NCBI GenBank assembly: GCA_949752795.1
Contig: OX457059.1
Coordinates: 175,224,242 to 175,288,241 of the forward strand
DNA length: 64,000 bases
From: Hyperoodon ampullatus
Taxonomy: Eukaryota; Chordata; Mammalia; Artiodactyla; Ziphiidae
Reading direction: 5' to 3'
The first letter of the stretch is position 1. The number at the start of each line of letters is the position of its first letter. Positions 24,156 to 35,351 of this stretch are shown here, one piece after another. Under the pieces are notes generated by a model. That model worked only from the letters and a program-made list of their open reading frames with translations. It was not told the DNA's origin and made no database searches. Both the position numbers and the translations under genes were made by a program.

Positions 24156-24530
24156 GGTACACGGGCCTCTCACTGCCGTGGCCTCTCCCATTGTGGAGCA
24201 CAGGCTCCGGACGCGCAGGCTCAGCGGCCATGGCTCACGGGCCCAGCTGCTCCGCGGCATGTGGGATCTTCCCGGACCAGGACACGAACCCATGTCCCCT
24301 GCATCGGCAGGCGGACTCTCAACCACTGCGCCACCAGGGAAGCCCTAAGAGGGTAGATTTTAAAAGCTCTCCCCCCACACAGACTGTGTGAGGTGGTGGG
24401 TGTGTTAACTAACCTGACTGTGGTAATCATTACACAATACGCACAAGCATCAAATCATCACATTGAACACCTTAAACTTACTTAATGTTACATGTGAATT
24501 ATATCTCAATAAAGCTGGGGAGGGGTAACC
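23430..24530 (+). mobile_element. Old L1 (L1M/HAL1-like) with 3'UTR, split by a SINE
   Basis: A-rich plus-strand sequence at 23440-24000 is of L1 ORF1/HAL1 character. From 24350 to 24520 the 3' end is recognisable: 'gtgtgaggtggtgggtgtg', 'actgtggtaatcattacac', 'atatctcaataaagctgg'. The SINE at 24123-24345 separates the two parts, and its duplicated target 'taagagggtagatttt' is itself part of the L1 3' sequence. Confidence 0.6.
24123..24345 (-). mobile_element. CHR-type SINE with long poly-T/A tail
   Basis: A poly-T run of about 30 bases is followed by the short CHR body and the terminus 'ccaccagggaagccc'. The 16-base sequence taagagggtagatttt is duplicated exactly at 24107-24122 and 24346-24361. 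The long tail, exact duplication and little-diverged body point to a relatively recent insertion. Confidence 0.95.
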
Positions 24531-24590
24531 ACATGGAAAGAGCAGAATCAATACTAAACAACTAACAAGAGCGGAAGAAAGACTTCCTAG

Positions 24591-24715
24591 GGACTCCCTG
24601 GCCATCCAGTGGTTAAGACTGGCGCTTCCACTGCAGGGGACGCGAGTTCCATCCCTAGTCGGGGAACTAAGATCCCACGTGCTGGCGGAGCAGCCAAAAA
24701 AAGAAAACATTTCCT
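24591..24715 (+). mobile_element. CHR-related SINE, short (tRNA-part only) form
   Basis: Head 'gggactccctggcc', A-box-like 'ccagtggttaagactgg', B-box-like 'gcgagttccatcccta', 'ggaactaagatccca', then directly an A-rich tail. It lacks the CHR body present in the other class. The target-site duplication is not clear. Confidence 0.85.
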
Positions 24716-24749
24716 GAAATTATTTGTTAAAAGACTGGAGATATCGCAT

Positions 24750-25560
24750 TGAAAGCAGCCCGCTTGGCTGTTGGCTTCCGCAGACCCGGCGCTGAGGGCC
24801 ACGTGCTGCCCGGGGCTCCCCGCTCGGCCCCTTCCTTCCGGCTGGACCAGGACGGCCCACCTGCCGTCCCTCCCTCCGCTACTGCGACCTCGCACGTGTC
24901 CGGCAGCGGGACAGTCCCCACGCCGCCCGCCGGGTCCACGAGGACAGCCTGCAGGGCCCCAATTCAGGAGAGGGTCATAGACGCGGCCGTCCCCCGAGGT
25001 CTGAGCGTCCTGAGGGGACAGAGCCGGGAAGGCCCTGCCAGCCTGCAAGCGCCGGGGCTGAGGGACCAGGACCCGGAGCTGCCCCGCTGGACCACCGGGA
25101 CCACCGCACAGCGGAGGAGGGGAGGGGAGAGGAGGGCACGGGGCGCCCCACCTTGCCCGTCCCCCGCCGCACCCGAGGGAGGCCGGGACGCCTCTGGTCC
25201 GGGCGGCAGGCGGTGGGGACGGTCCGCAGGTCCGCTGGCCCCGCTCCTGCTCCGGCTGCTCCGGCCCCCAAAGGCCCCTCCCCCTGCGAGCCCGGCGTCG
25301 CCGGTCCCCGCCCTCCACTGCGCCCCGGGCTCCCTTCCCTGCTGGAACGAGACCCCCAAGTTGGGAGGCAGGGGGTCCCCCCGGTTCCAAGGGCAACAGC
25401 GCCACCGCTGGGCGGGCGCAGAGAACGCACGGGGTGGGGTGGGGTGGGGTGGGGGCGGCGGGCGTGGGGGAGAGTCAGCCGAGGGGGAAGGGACGGGGCG
25501 GGCCGCGGGCGGAGCCGGGGGCAGGCGGGTCGCCTAATCCTAACATCTTAAAGGAAGTCA
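24750..25560. promoter_or_regulatory. CpG island, candidate promoter region
   Basis: Very high C+G with dense CpG: by hand count 27 CpG in the 240 bases 25081-25320, far above the depleted level of bulk mammalian DNA. A GGGGCGGG Sp1-type box lies at 25495-25502, and a GGGGT repeat at 25431-25450. CpG density of this kind usually marks an unmethylated promoter. I see no recognisable first exon; long open frames on both strands here are a composition effect. It could also be an orphan island or an exon of a GC-rich gene. Confidence 0.65.
25431..25456 (+). repeat. (GGGGT)n run, G-quadruplex motif
   Basis: Four GGGGT units followed by GGGGGCGGCGGG. Four or more G-tracts of at least four bases with one-base loops match the canonical intramolecular G-quadruplex pattern. 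Confidence 0.9.
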
Positions 25561-25654
25561 CAGGTGCGCGGAGAAGGGAAGGGTCCACGGCAGGCCTGGC
25601 TTTGCGCGGGTTGGAGGGGTGGGGGTCAGCCCGGCTGGGTGCAGCCCCTGTGCT

Positions 25655-25670
25655 CCCCGCCCCTTATAAA
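25655..25670 (+). promoter_or_regulatory. GC box plus TATAAA element
   Basis: CCCCGCCCC at 25655-25663 is followed by TATAAA at 25665-25670, about 100 bases downstream of the CpG island. A start site would be expected about 25-30 bases further. An isolated TATAAA has a high chance rate, so this is only suggestive. Confidence 0.35.
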
Positions 25671-25699
25671 CACTTCCCTTAGACGGAGACCTCAGGCGC

Positions 25700-27370
25700 C
25701 GGGCACAGCATGCTGGTCAGCCCCTGGCCCTGGGCACACCTCCCCCGGGGGCTCTCCCTCCTCAGTGGGGCTGAGGGGCGCCAACGCTGACGCCACACAC
25801 GCTGCGCTCCGGGGCTGCCAGATCAAGAGCAGCCTGTGCCCCCTCCTTGGGGCCTCCAAGGAGCCTGAGTCTCCCAGTCGCCACGGCCCGTGGTGCTGAT
25901 GAGGTACCTCTCCCTCCACCTGAGCCCTGTCTGCCCAGGACTTTCCGAGTTTTAGGACTGAAGTCCCAGAATGCCCCTCACACAGGGACCCCTGGGCACC
26001 CCTCCGCGACCCTTCCTACACCCCACACCACCAGCACGGTGTTTGGCAAGAACAGAGACCTTTTCCACGCAGAGAGGCTGCCCACCTAAGGAGTGAGGAC
26101 ACGTGTGCGTCGTGCCCCAGCAGGCCTGAAGCAGACACACCAGTCCAGGGACCTCAGGACATGGCTGGAGCATCTTCCCTGGAAGAGGCTAGGGCGAGCG
26201 TCTCTTGCCAGCGTCCAGTCCTGGCATCCAGTACCCAAGTGCGCTGGCTGGACTGCTGGGCCTCATCCCTGGGGCCTTGGGTAAAGACGGAGGGGGCCCG
26301 TGGGACAGAGAGAGCGGACACGCAGGAAGGAGGGTCCTGTGGGAGTGCGGGTGCCGAGGGGTCCCCACGGGTCCTGCAACAGGCGGCTTCCCAAGTCTCC
26401 GTAGGTCTAGCTCCCCGTGCCTTCTGTTTTTCAAAGACTTAATCATTCTTCCCCGATTCACGCAGCCCAGGTCTGCAGACCCCACCCCCAAGGCCACCTG
26501 CACCCCGTGCGCAGCTCTCCGCTCCCGTCACACACAGCCCACCCGCCCAGCGAGGTCCCTCCCCTGCTGCTCTCCAGCTCCGCTGGACTCTGACATCACG
26601 TCTTCACATGCTGCTCCTCCCTCCGGGCCCGCAGGTGTGGTGTCTCCCGTGGCCCCACCCCTGCAGCCCACCTGTCAATCTCCTTTCTGTACGAAGATCT
26701 GCTTTGCACCGAGCAGGCTTGGCTCTGCCGTGCCCGCTGTCTTCCAGGACCTTGCTTATCGTGCCGTTCTCGATCCCTTCTCTCTGCTTCCTTCCCTCCC
26801 TCCCTCCCTCCCTCCCTTCCAAGCTGACACCTCCCTGGCCCCAGCCTCCCAGGCTCTGCTCTGGGGTGGGGGGTCCTTGGCCATCCAGCCCTTGGTCGGA
26901 GATGGGGCTCCCTCCCTGAACACGTCAGCCCGGTCCCCTGGGGGGCACTGCTCGCCGGCGCTGTGCGGGTCGTGGACACGTCTTACCTTCTCCATCCGGC
27001 CAGCAGGACCCCCATCCCCACCCACCCGCTGGCTCCAGCACAGTGAGCGACCACTGAGTGAATGAAGGGGTCTCTCCTCCCGGCTCTGGCCTTGAGCTCT
27101 CAGTCAGTCCTGGGAAGAAAGGAGGGGGCAGCCCCTGAACTCAGAGGCAGGACTGTATGTCCACCCTGAGCTTGGCCACAGCTGTCCCCCGAGACCCAGG
27201 TGACAGGAAGAAGCAGTCTGTGGCTTTGAGGCCCTTGTACTCCAGAACGGGACATTTGGGGTAATCACTGCCATGGAGTCATGGCAAGGCGGCAGCAGGG
27301 AGAGATTTTAGGGCCACAGTCTGCAGTCACATGGCCAAACTCAGGAATCCCTCTCTGCCACCACCCACGG
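25700..27370. other. GC-rich unassigned sequence with a CCTC tract
   Basis: No recognised coding motif. The interval 26785-26822 is a pyrimidine run of (CCTC)n/(CTTCC)n type. Stop-poor frames are present on both strands. Confidence 0.5.
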
Positions 27371-27371
27371 C

Positions 27372-27505
27372 CGACTAGGTACCTTCTCAGCCTCTCCCCG
27401 TATGACTGGGACAACTACTCCATCGGATGTGAGGCTGGGGAGTAAACAAGCTGACACAGGAAGGGCTCAGTAAATGTCCATCTTACTGTGGATTGAGAAA
27501 GTGTT
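27372..27505 (-). mobile_element. MIR SINE, minus strand, decayed
   Basis: Complement of MIR: 'ccttctcagcctctccccg', 'gatgtgaggctggggag', 'agggctcagtaaatgtcc'. The order matches the MIR 3' half read in reverse. Confidence 0.6.
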
Positions 27506-29275
27506 AAAAATAACACCACAGCATAACACGACAATATTTTAGCGAATACCTATTATAACCTTCTAGGCTGGAGTCCTCTCTCTGCTCTGTGATCAAGCAG
27601 CCGTGCAGAGGGAGGGCCACGGGCACCTTGGTAACAGTCGTGTCTCGTGCAGGTAGCGCTGGGGGAGCTCAGTGGCGACACGGCCATACTGCGTGTAGAC
27701 AGATGTCTCAGCAGCGAGTACTTTTACATCAACTTTCCTCAGAGAAATAAAACACAGGTCCTGCAGTTCAGAATGAAGTGGAATTTCAAGATCTCAGTCA
27801 TGAAAGCAGGAAACTCATCAAACCTTGGGGTCTTACTTTGAAGGGATTTTAGCCCTCATCTCAGTCTAATCCTGGATTCAATCCTATCAATAGAGTAAGA
27901 TAGTGTAACACAATGCAGTAGAAATGTAACCATGTGGCACAACATGATGCAACGTGATACAATGTAATTATCTCAGCTCAAGGGCGGCATTGTAACAAGA
28001 TGCAGGGGCTGTAACCCAATGTACTAGATGAGAAGGTGGCTTCCCAAAGCCCCAGCCCAGGGTCCCCCTGCAGCCCCTCTGCTGACACCTGCTGCCCAGA
28101 ATGCTGGCATCCCAAGTCTTCAGTCTGGGAGCAGCCCCGGCCATCCACCTCTGTGCACTTGGACATGGAGGACACCTGAGCCCCCACCGGCACCTTGGCC
28201 TCTGTAAAAACTGCTGTCTCATGACCTTTGTTTGGCCTGGAAACCTGAGCGTTTCTACCTGCCTTGGCATTCTACCTACCTTGGCATTTCTACCTGCCAA
28301 GGTATGAGCCCAGTGACCTGGAGCAGCGTCTCAGACGGCTGCTCCCGTTCACTGAAGGTGCGAATCTTGGAGCAAAGCCGACCCACATCCACTCACCGGC
28401 GCCCTCCCGAAGGCCGTGAGTTCTTTGGAGAGGACTGGGGGAATTAGCTGAAATTTCAGCACCGGCTGAACTGGGAAAGGCTGACAAGTCTGAACTAGGG
28501 TGGGGGTCTCCCTCTCCCCCACCCGCCCCTTTCAGTCTCTCCATTTCCATTTACTCCCCATGGCCCATCGGGCTCCTGGTCAGAGTTCTGGACCTGCTGG
28601 CACCTCGGGGCTGGAGCCACCACTGTCTCCCCTGCTGTGGATGCCACTTCCCAGCAGGGGTCTGGGGCGTGCTCTGTACAACATCAGCATGGGGCAGCTA
28701 AAACTCGGGCTGTGCCGAGGGGAGACCCAAGACAACCTCAGAGAAGACACCCCTCCCGGGATGGCCCCACCATGGCAGCACGGGAAGGGGCAGGTTCTGG
28801 GCACCAATGAGAAGCATGAATTCTCAGAACCCCAGGGATGCAGTCACAGGGTGGCACGGGCAGGGCACCTGGCCCCTGGGCTTAGGGCAGGCACTTCCCC
28901 TTATGGTGCCATGTTCTCATCCCTCAAAATCTTGTGACAACAAACGAGTTGCCCGCCTGCTGTCTGGGTTGTACTGCCAGACACACGGCAGAGCTAGAAA
29001 GCCGGATTCAGGAGCTACACATGCCGAGGAGGGAGGGTAGAAACATCCCAGGGAGGATGGAAAGAGCAGGCTGGAAGAGTTTGGCCTTCCTGCTCCCGGG
29101 GTCCAGGAGCAAACAGAGCAGGACAGCCCCAAAGCCAGGTGTGGTGATCGTGCACCCACGAGCCCCAGACACAGGTGAGAGCACGGAGGCCTCAGCAGCC
29201 CTGATCTGCCCTGCGTCTCCTCTCTGAGTTCTCTTCCCTGCCTTGTCTATGGACCTACCTTCCCAAAAACTTTTG
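27506..29275. other. Unassigned sequence with small tandem repeats
   Basis: No gene recognised. A degenerate repeat of 'acaatg/acatgatg' type units lies at 27900-27970. About three copies of an 18-base unit ('ctacctgccttggcattct' and variants) lie at 28249-28306. Confidence 0.5.
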
Positions 29276-29289
29276 AAAAAGTGCCTATA

Positions 29290-29497
29290 GGGCTTCCCTG
29301 GTGGCGCAGTGGTTGAGAGTCCGCCTGCCGATGCAGGGGACACGGGTTCGTGCCCCGGTCCGGGAGGATCCCACGTGCCGCGGAGCGGCTGGGCCCGTGG
29401 GCCATGGCCGCTGGGCCTGCGCGTCCGGAGCCTGTGCTCCGCAACGGGAGAGGCCTCAACAGTGGGAGGCCCATGTACCGCAAAAAAAAAAAAAAAA
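29290..29497 (+). mobile_element. CHR-type SINE with intact Pol III boxes
   Basis: The body is complete and begins 'gggcttccctggtgg'. The A box is TGGCGCAGTGG at 29302-29312 and the B box GGTTCGTGCC at 29345-29354, close to the Pol III consensus. The body runs to 'ccatgtaccgc', then about 20 A. The 14-base aaaaagtgcctata is duplicated exactly at 29276-29289 and 29498-29511 (tail and duplication overlap in A). This is the best preserved SINE in the window. Activity cannot be inferred. Confidence 0.95.
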
Positions 29498-29754
29498 AAA
29501 AAGTGCCTATAAAAAGTGTAACGAGGGAAACTATTTTTCTTGAATATTACCAGCATCACAACTTCGGGGCACAAGGTAAGGAAAGCCCTAAGTTTTGAAC
29601 ATAAGCTGTGTTGGTTTTGTGTGTGTCAATCATATCTCACAGTGGTTCCATCAATGTAGGTGTTTTTGTGAAAGTATTTTGTGGATGTGGTTATAGCTAC
29701 AGTTAGTCATCTCTAAGTAAGGGAGGTTGTCCACGGTGATGTGTGGAGTCCCAC

Positions 29755-29941
29755 AAGACACAGAGAAAACTCTGATCTCCTCCTCCTCTTAGAAGGGCAC
29801 CAATCCCATCACAAGGCCCCCACCCTCATGACCTCATCTCACCCTACGCACCTCCCAAAGACCCCACCCCCAACGCCATCTCATCAGGGGTTAGGGCTTC
29901 AACATGTGAACTGGGGAGGGACACAGACATTCAGTCCATAC
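29755..29941 (-). mobile_element. ERVL-MaLR (MLT1/MST-type) LTR fragment, minus strand
   Basis: Complement hallmarks: 'accctcatgacctcatctc', 'acctcccaaagaccccac', 'ttagggcttcaacatgtg', 'gacattcagtccata'. This is the 5' roughly 190 bases of the LTR read in reverse. An old solo or partial LTR with no internal genes visible. Confidence 0.7.
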
Positions 29942-29944
29942 CAA

Positions 29945-30215
29945 GGACCTTGAAGGGATCTTCCTGGATTGTCTGGATGGGGCCTAAATGCCATCACAGG
30001 GGTCCTTAGAAGAGGGAGGCAGACACACAGAGAAGGTGACATGAAGACAGGATGGATTGGGATTTGAAGGTGCTGGCCCTGAAGACTACAGTGATGTGGC
30101 CATAAGCCAAGGAGTGCCAGCCACTGCCAGAAGCTGGAAGAGGCAAGGAACAGACTCTCTGTTAGAGACTCCAAAAGGGACATGGCCCAGCTGACACCTC
30201 TACAGGAGGCCTCTG
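29945..30215 (+). mobile_element. ERVL-MaLR (MLT1-type) LTR fragment, plus strand
   Basis: Hallmarks 'cctggattgtctggatggg', 'atcacaggggtccttagaag', 'gatgtggccataagccaag', 'ccagaagctggaagaggc'. It abuts the opposite-strand LTR piece just upstream. Confidence 0.7.
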
Positions 30216-31885
30216 CCCCCACCAGGGAAGAAGCTGAGACAGGGTGCAGAGGGGAGAGGCACCAGGACAGGGAAGGAGAAGAGAGTCTCCTGGAAACCAG
30301 AGCTCTCCACACCTCCACCGTGCAGTCCAGAAAAGTCCCCCCGCAAGGCAAGGGAAACCACAACAGTTGGCGTGAGAGAGTGACCACAAGTGACGGGACT
30401 TCCTCAGCACCTGAGAGACACCTGTTAGGATCTCAGCAAATGCCGGGGTCCAGGGACTACCCCTTGGTGTGGACACGCTTTAGAAGCCCTGGTGGCCACC
30501 AGTGCCTGGAGAGAGCCGTGGCTGGGCAGGAGGAGAGGCGGTCACCTGGGACAGCACCAGCTTCCGGTCTGGGAGTGAGGAGAGGTGGGGTGGCGTGGAG
30601 GAGGGGTCAGAAGGGAGAGGAGAGGCCACAGGACAGACGGGGGAGGTGTGAGCTCTGTTCGGCACCTCTCAGGGGCCTGCCGAATGCCCAGGGGAAGAAA
30701 TTGCGTTCGTGGGGTTTTCAGTGCAGATATAAAATGAAGAATTAAGGGTGGGGGTCAGCAAGGGTCTTAGTGAAATCTTGTGGCCCTGAGCCCAGCGGTC
30801 AGTCACCTTGAAGGGGAGCGGAAGACCAGCAACATAAAGGAAGAGAGCTGGCAGGAGGGGAGGGCTGCCGGCAGGGCGTCTGCACCATCCCGAGAGGCCG
30901 GCACAGAAGCACCAAGGGGACAGTCCCGCCTAGCGAGGCCGCTCCTCACTCCTCATCCTTTGACCCCGAGGGCAAACCCACAGGCACACATCCTTGCCTT
31001 CATCCTGCCCGAGAGGAAGGGAGGAGTTAGGGCATGAGAGCAGACCCGCCTCCTGGCCTTTCTGGAACACAGCCAGCCAGCCTCCAGCCGGTGCTGTCCA
31101 CTGCTGGCCAGCTGAGGACAGGCCTTTCTGAGCCTGACCCTGTGCACAGATCCTTGGGCCCCATTCTCCTCCCACCAACACGGCGTACAGGAGCCCTCGA
31201 CCAAAGCCCAGTAAGAAAATCGGGTCTCTGTACCCTCTGAGCTCCCCAGCGACACTCACAGCTTCTGGACACGTCCCTTCCCGTGGGGCATCCAGACCGC
31301 TCCGCTTCCCATGCCAAGGCCCCGCCAATCCGTACAAGGTGCCCGTGGATGTGGCTCCCATGTTCCGCTGGGCCCAGTGCACTTCCCCGTAAGAGTGAAC
31401 CCACACCCTCTGCTCTGAGTGAGGAGACAGGCGGGGTATTGAGTGACTGCAGCCATTCACACAGAGGTCAACACCGGCGGGATCCCCACGCCTGCAGAGG
31501 AGGGTCCGGGAGGACCCCACTTGCGGACCCCTCCTCTGGGTTAGCCTCACCCTCTTCGCTGGCTCCACTGACCCCTCCTCAGTTAGGCCCTCCCCAAGCT
31601 TCATGATGAAGCCCCCGGATCAGAAGTGACGCCCTCCTCCCCCACCCTCACTACCCTCCCCCTGCTGAGCCCCTCCCCCAATCCCGCTGCTTGAGCTAAG
31701 TTGTTAAGTACAGGGTGATGGTGAGCTGGAGGGTGAGGGTCCGAGGGCTGCCCTTGGGCCCTAAGCATCCACGTCCTGTGTGTTCCCTTAGCCACCTTCC
31801 TGAGAATGGAGAGCATTCCTGACCACAGGCTACAGGAGGACCCACGTGCCAGGGTCCTACTTGCAGCAAGATTTGCTCGGTTTAA
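30216..31885. other. GC-rich unassigned sequence
   Basis: No recognised coding motif or repeat. Long open frames on both strands, including one of about 220 codons on the minus strand at 30930-31604, have low-complexity compositions without domains. Confidence 0.45.
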
Positions 31886-31887
31886 TT

Positions 31888-32785
31888 TCTGACTGTTTTT
31901 CACTATTCAATCTACATGAAGGTGGCTTTGTATGTTGACCTTGCATCCCATGGACGTTAGACTGACGGGTTAGTTCCGGCCCCTCTTTTTGTAGCTCCTC
32001 TGGGGTTTTCTGCGTAGACAATGATGTCATCTGGGAAGACAGACAGTTTCATTTCTTACTTTCTGATCCGCCTGTTGTTTTTCTCTCTCCCTACTGTTTG
32101 GGCTAGAGCCTTCAGTACAATGTTGAATAGCGGGGTGCCTTCTTCCTGATCCTGTGGGACGCATTCAGTCTTTCACCATTAAGTGTGATGTTACTTGTAG
32201 GTTTGTCACTGATGCTGTTTATAAGGCTGAAGACGGTCCCTTCCTTTCCTAGTTTGCTGAAACCGTTTACCAGGACTGCATGTTGGACTTTTTTCAAGTG
32301 TTTTTAAAATTTTGCTTATTGTGATGTACTGTTCTTTTAAAATATTATTGGATTCAATTTTCTTAAATTTGTAAACAATTTTTTCACCTATGTTCATGAG
32401 GAATATTGCAGCTAGTTTTTTACATATAATGTCTTTGGTTTGGGTATCAGAGTAATGCTGGCTTCATACACTGAGTTGGGAAGCATTCTTTCCTGCTCCA
32501 TTTGTGAAAGAGTTTGTGTAGGAAGAATTGCTACTGATTCCTCCTTAAATGTTTGGCTGAATTCAGCAGGGAAGCCATCTGGGCCAGTCTGGAATTTTAA
32601 TTTTGGGAAGATGTTTAATGGAGATGCAATTATTTTTTATATATAAGACTACCTGGGTTCTCTGTTTTCTTCTGAGTAAGCTTTAGTGGTTTGTGTCTTT
32701 CAGGGAATTTGTCTGTTTCATCTCAGCTGTTGAATTTATTGTCATAAAGTCGTTCAAATAGGCACAATCTGTTTTCAGTGTCTGC
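31888..32785 (-). mobile_element. Old L1 ORF2 fragment (RT region), minus strand
   Basis: Plus-strand reading gives L1 ORF2 complement: 'gacaatgatgtcatctggg', 'tcagtacaatgttgaatag', 'taagtgtgatgttacttg', 'tcagagtaatgctggcttc', 'gggaagccatctgggcc'. This is the RT palm region, rich in stops. Confidence 0.85.
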
Positions 32786-33630
32786 AGGGTCTGTAGCTTT
32801 GTGTGCGTTTCTGCCCACTGGACATAGGCAACAAGGAACACCTCCATCAGCACCAGTTCCCCAGAGCCAGCTTTTCCTTTAACAGAAAAAGTAAAGCAGC
32901 GAGGTCTTCAGAGGACACAGGAGGTGCTGCCTTCTCCCGGCCAGCACCCTGCCGTCCCACCAGGGTCCCATCCTAGCACACATCCGGTCACCCTGGCCAC
33001 ATCACTGGGCTCCAGCGGGCAGCAGCCAACTCTGTTCTCCTGTGTCCTTCTAACTTGTGTAGCAGGCCCTCCCTGAGGTGAGGAATGACTTTCCGTGCTG
33101 GGAGCCACAGCCCAGGACCAGGAAGGGTTGGCAGGACCCTCCCCAGCAGGAGGAAGATGTGCCCTTTAGAGAAGCACCACCCCCCCCGCAAAAGTCCGGC
33201 CCCTCCACCTCCGCCTCTCTGGCGCTGGGGATCAAGGGCACCGAAGACCTCCTTGAGGCCACCCCTCAGAGGTGTGCCCTCGGTCTCCATCTCCCTGTTT
33301 ATGGCTGCACCCCCCCACTCCCCGTCTTCCATAACCAAAGGCCCTTCAGTCTGCTTTCCAAACAGAAGCAGCACCGCCTGGGCCTCCCCGTAGAAACGCG
33401 GCCATGTCCACAAGCAGGCCTCCTGGACAGTTCCGAAAGTCCCAGACACTTGCTGCAGCAGTAACTTCCCTGCCCTGCCCTTCCAGAGCACCTGCCATGA
33501 TTGGAGATGAGAGGGTTGATTTCCTGAATAATTTATGTGATGGGATCCCAACCTCTGAGGTTTTTACAACTATATTTAGTAAACTTTTAGAAGTTCCATA
33601 AACCCTCCCAATAACCACTGCCGCTCTTTA
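32786..33630. other. Unassigned sequence
   Basis: GC-rich to about 33490, then AT-rich. No gene or repeat recognised. A run of seven or eight C lies near 33180. Confidence 0.45.
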
Positions 33631-33632
33631 AT

Positions 33633-33812
33633 TCAGACACAACTGTGCGCAGATATTTTATGTCTATCATTCCCAATCCTCATGGCAATCCTAAAAGCTA
33701 TGTTCCTACTATTACAAGTGTGGAAACAGAATCTCATAGAAACTGTGGTCTCCTCAAAGGCATGCAACTGGTAAATTGAGGAATCAAGATTTGAAAACCC
33801 AGGCCTGGTGTG
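33633..33812 (+). mobile_element. MIR SINE
   Basis: MIR order is clear: 'ttcccaatcctcatggcaa', 'gttcctactattacaagtg', 'gtggaaacagaatctcat', 'aaaggcatgcaactggtaa', 'atttgaaaacccaggcctg'. Confidence 0.75.
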
Positions 33813-33814
33813 TT

Positions 33815-35343
33815 CAAAAGTTTGCTTTCAATACACTATACCCATCTGCCCATCTCCATACATTCTGAAGAATTCTAGAAATTCAAAGACAGACTTGCTG
33901 TCTCTTCAGTGTGAAATGTTGAAGATACTCAAGCACTTAATCAGAGCAAAACTGATGTGGTGTGAGCAGGGCCTGGGTGTCAGCTCTCTCCCTGAGCTGC
34001 AGTTTTAGCTTCTACTAAGTTGAAGGATCCTACTATGGGGAAAACACTGTCTTCGGCTGAGACGCCTAATTTCAAGTTCGCCAATAGAAAAATCAACGGT
34101 GGGTGCCCAGGAAGCCAAGAGAAATTCCAGCCGCTTGTGAAGTGGGGTAACCATGCTGAAATAAATCGCTGGCATCTTCAGGGTAGATTCCCAAGAACCC
34201 AGGACTGGGGATATATCTATTCAACCTCAATTTTTCTTTCTTACACATAAATAAATAAAATCAGACTTTACAATGAAAATAAAATTGCCAATAGAAAGGA
34301 GAGTTGAATGATCTATGAATTAGACTGTGATTTATGTTTCACTGACACAAACTCTCAATCGGCCAAATGGCTTTTAAATCAATGCTCTGGCATCACAGTG
34401 GTCTGGCCTCAATGGCGGTCTCGAACTTCATAAATCAAAGGAGTGAGAGAGGAATCAGATTGCGGCCACACCCGTCAACCGTTCAAGTCATGAATCACAC
34501 ACAGCTCCTGCTGCCAGGTGGGTGCATCTTCCCAGCAGGGGACTACCACAGCCGCCACGCTCCTCCCAGGGCAGCGAACGCCACACACGTCCCTCGAGGG
34601 TCCCAACGCGCCCTCTGCCTGGCCCTGGCGTCACTGAAGGATGCAGCAGGCGGTGGATGTCAGCTATTACGTTAAAAAGGCAGAGGGGAAATGGGCTCAC
34701 CGTGTATGTGACCCTGAGTGGCAGATGCTGTCCAAGGCCCCCGCGTGTTCTGCCCAGTGAGACTGACGGGACCAACCCCGAAGGTGGACGCTGCTCACTC
34801 AGCCCGTCAACTGAGCTGAGCGCAGGGTCTGCCCCAGCCCGGGAAGGGCTGAGCACCCAGAAGTGCCCACCCTTCTCCTCCTTCAAAGGCACCCTGCTGG
34901 GGCAGAGGACACAGGGCCGGGCACTGTGAATGCTTGGTAGACACGAGCTGTCACTGTCACGGCCAAGGAGAGGACACGGATGGTCGGCGCAGGTGAACAT
35001 GCAGCCAGGAGAGGGGAGGCGGCTGCTGAGGGCACGACGAGGTCGCCAAGCTCACCAGGGAGGGACCGGCGGGGGATCCGTGGCAGCCTTCGTGGCAGCC
35101 TTTGTGGCTGCACTATTGCCACTGGCCTTTGTGCTGTGGCGGCCGGTCGCTCAGATCAAAGGGCCACCAGGACGGAGGCCAGGCCTGGGGTGCAGGTGGG
35201 GCAGCTCCATTCAGCAGAAGCAGCTTCGCTGCCGGGACCCTCCCCTCAGGGAGGAGATGCAAGACCTGCCCCAGTTCAGCATTCGAGCCTCTATTATTTA
35301 CATGGTGTTTCCACTTCTGTTGTTGATTAAAGTGACAGCATTA
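33815..35343. other. Unassigned sequence, AT-rich then GC-rich
   Basis: The part at 34020-34380 is AT-rich and matches no repeat I recognise. From 34440 on it is GC-rich with stop-poor frames and no domains. Confidence 0.45.
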
Positions 35344-35351
35344 GGAGCCTG

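Noticed and set aside
24587..25551. Several overlapping frames of 130-272 codons across the first CpG island
   Set aside because: All frames on both strands are open, which reflects composition. No recognisable protein or initiator context.
29290..29370. tRNA gene with A and B boxes
   Set aside because: The boxes belong to a CHR SINE with flanking duplications and an A tail. No tRNA cloverleaf is preserved in the head.
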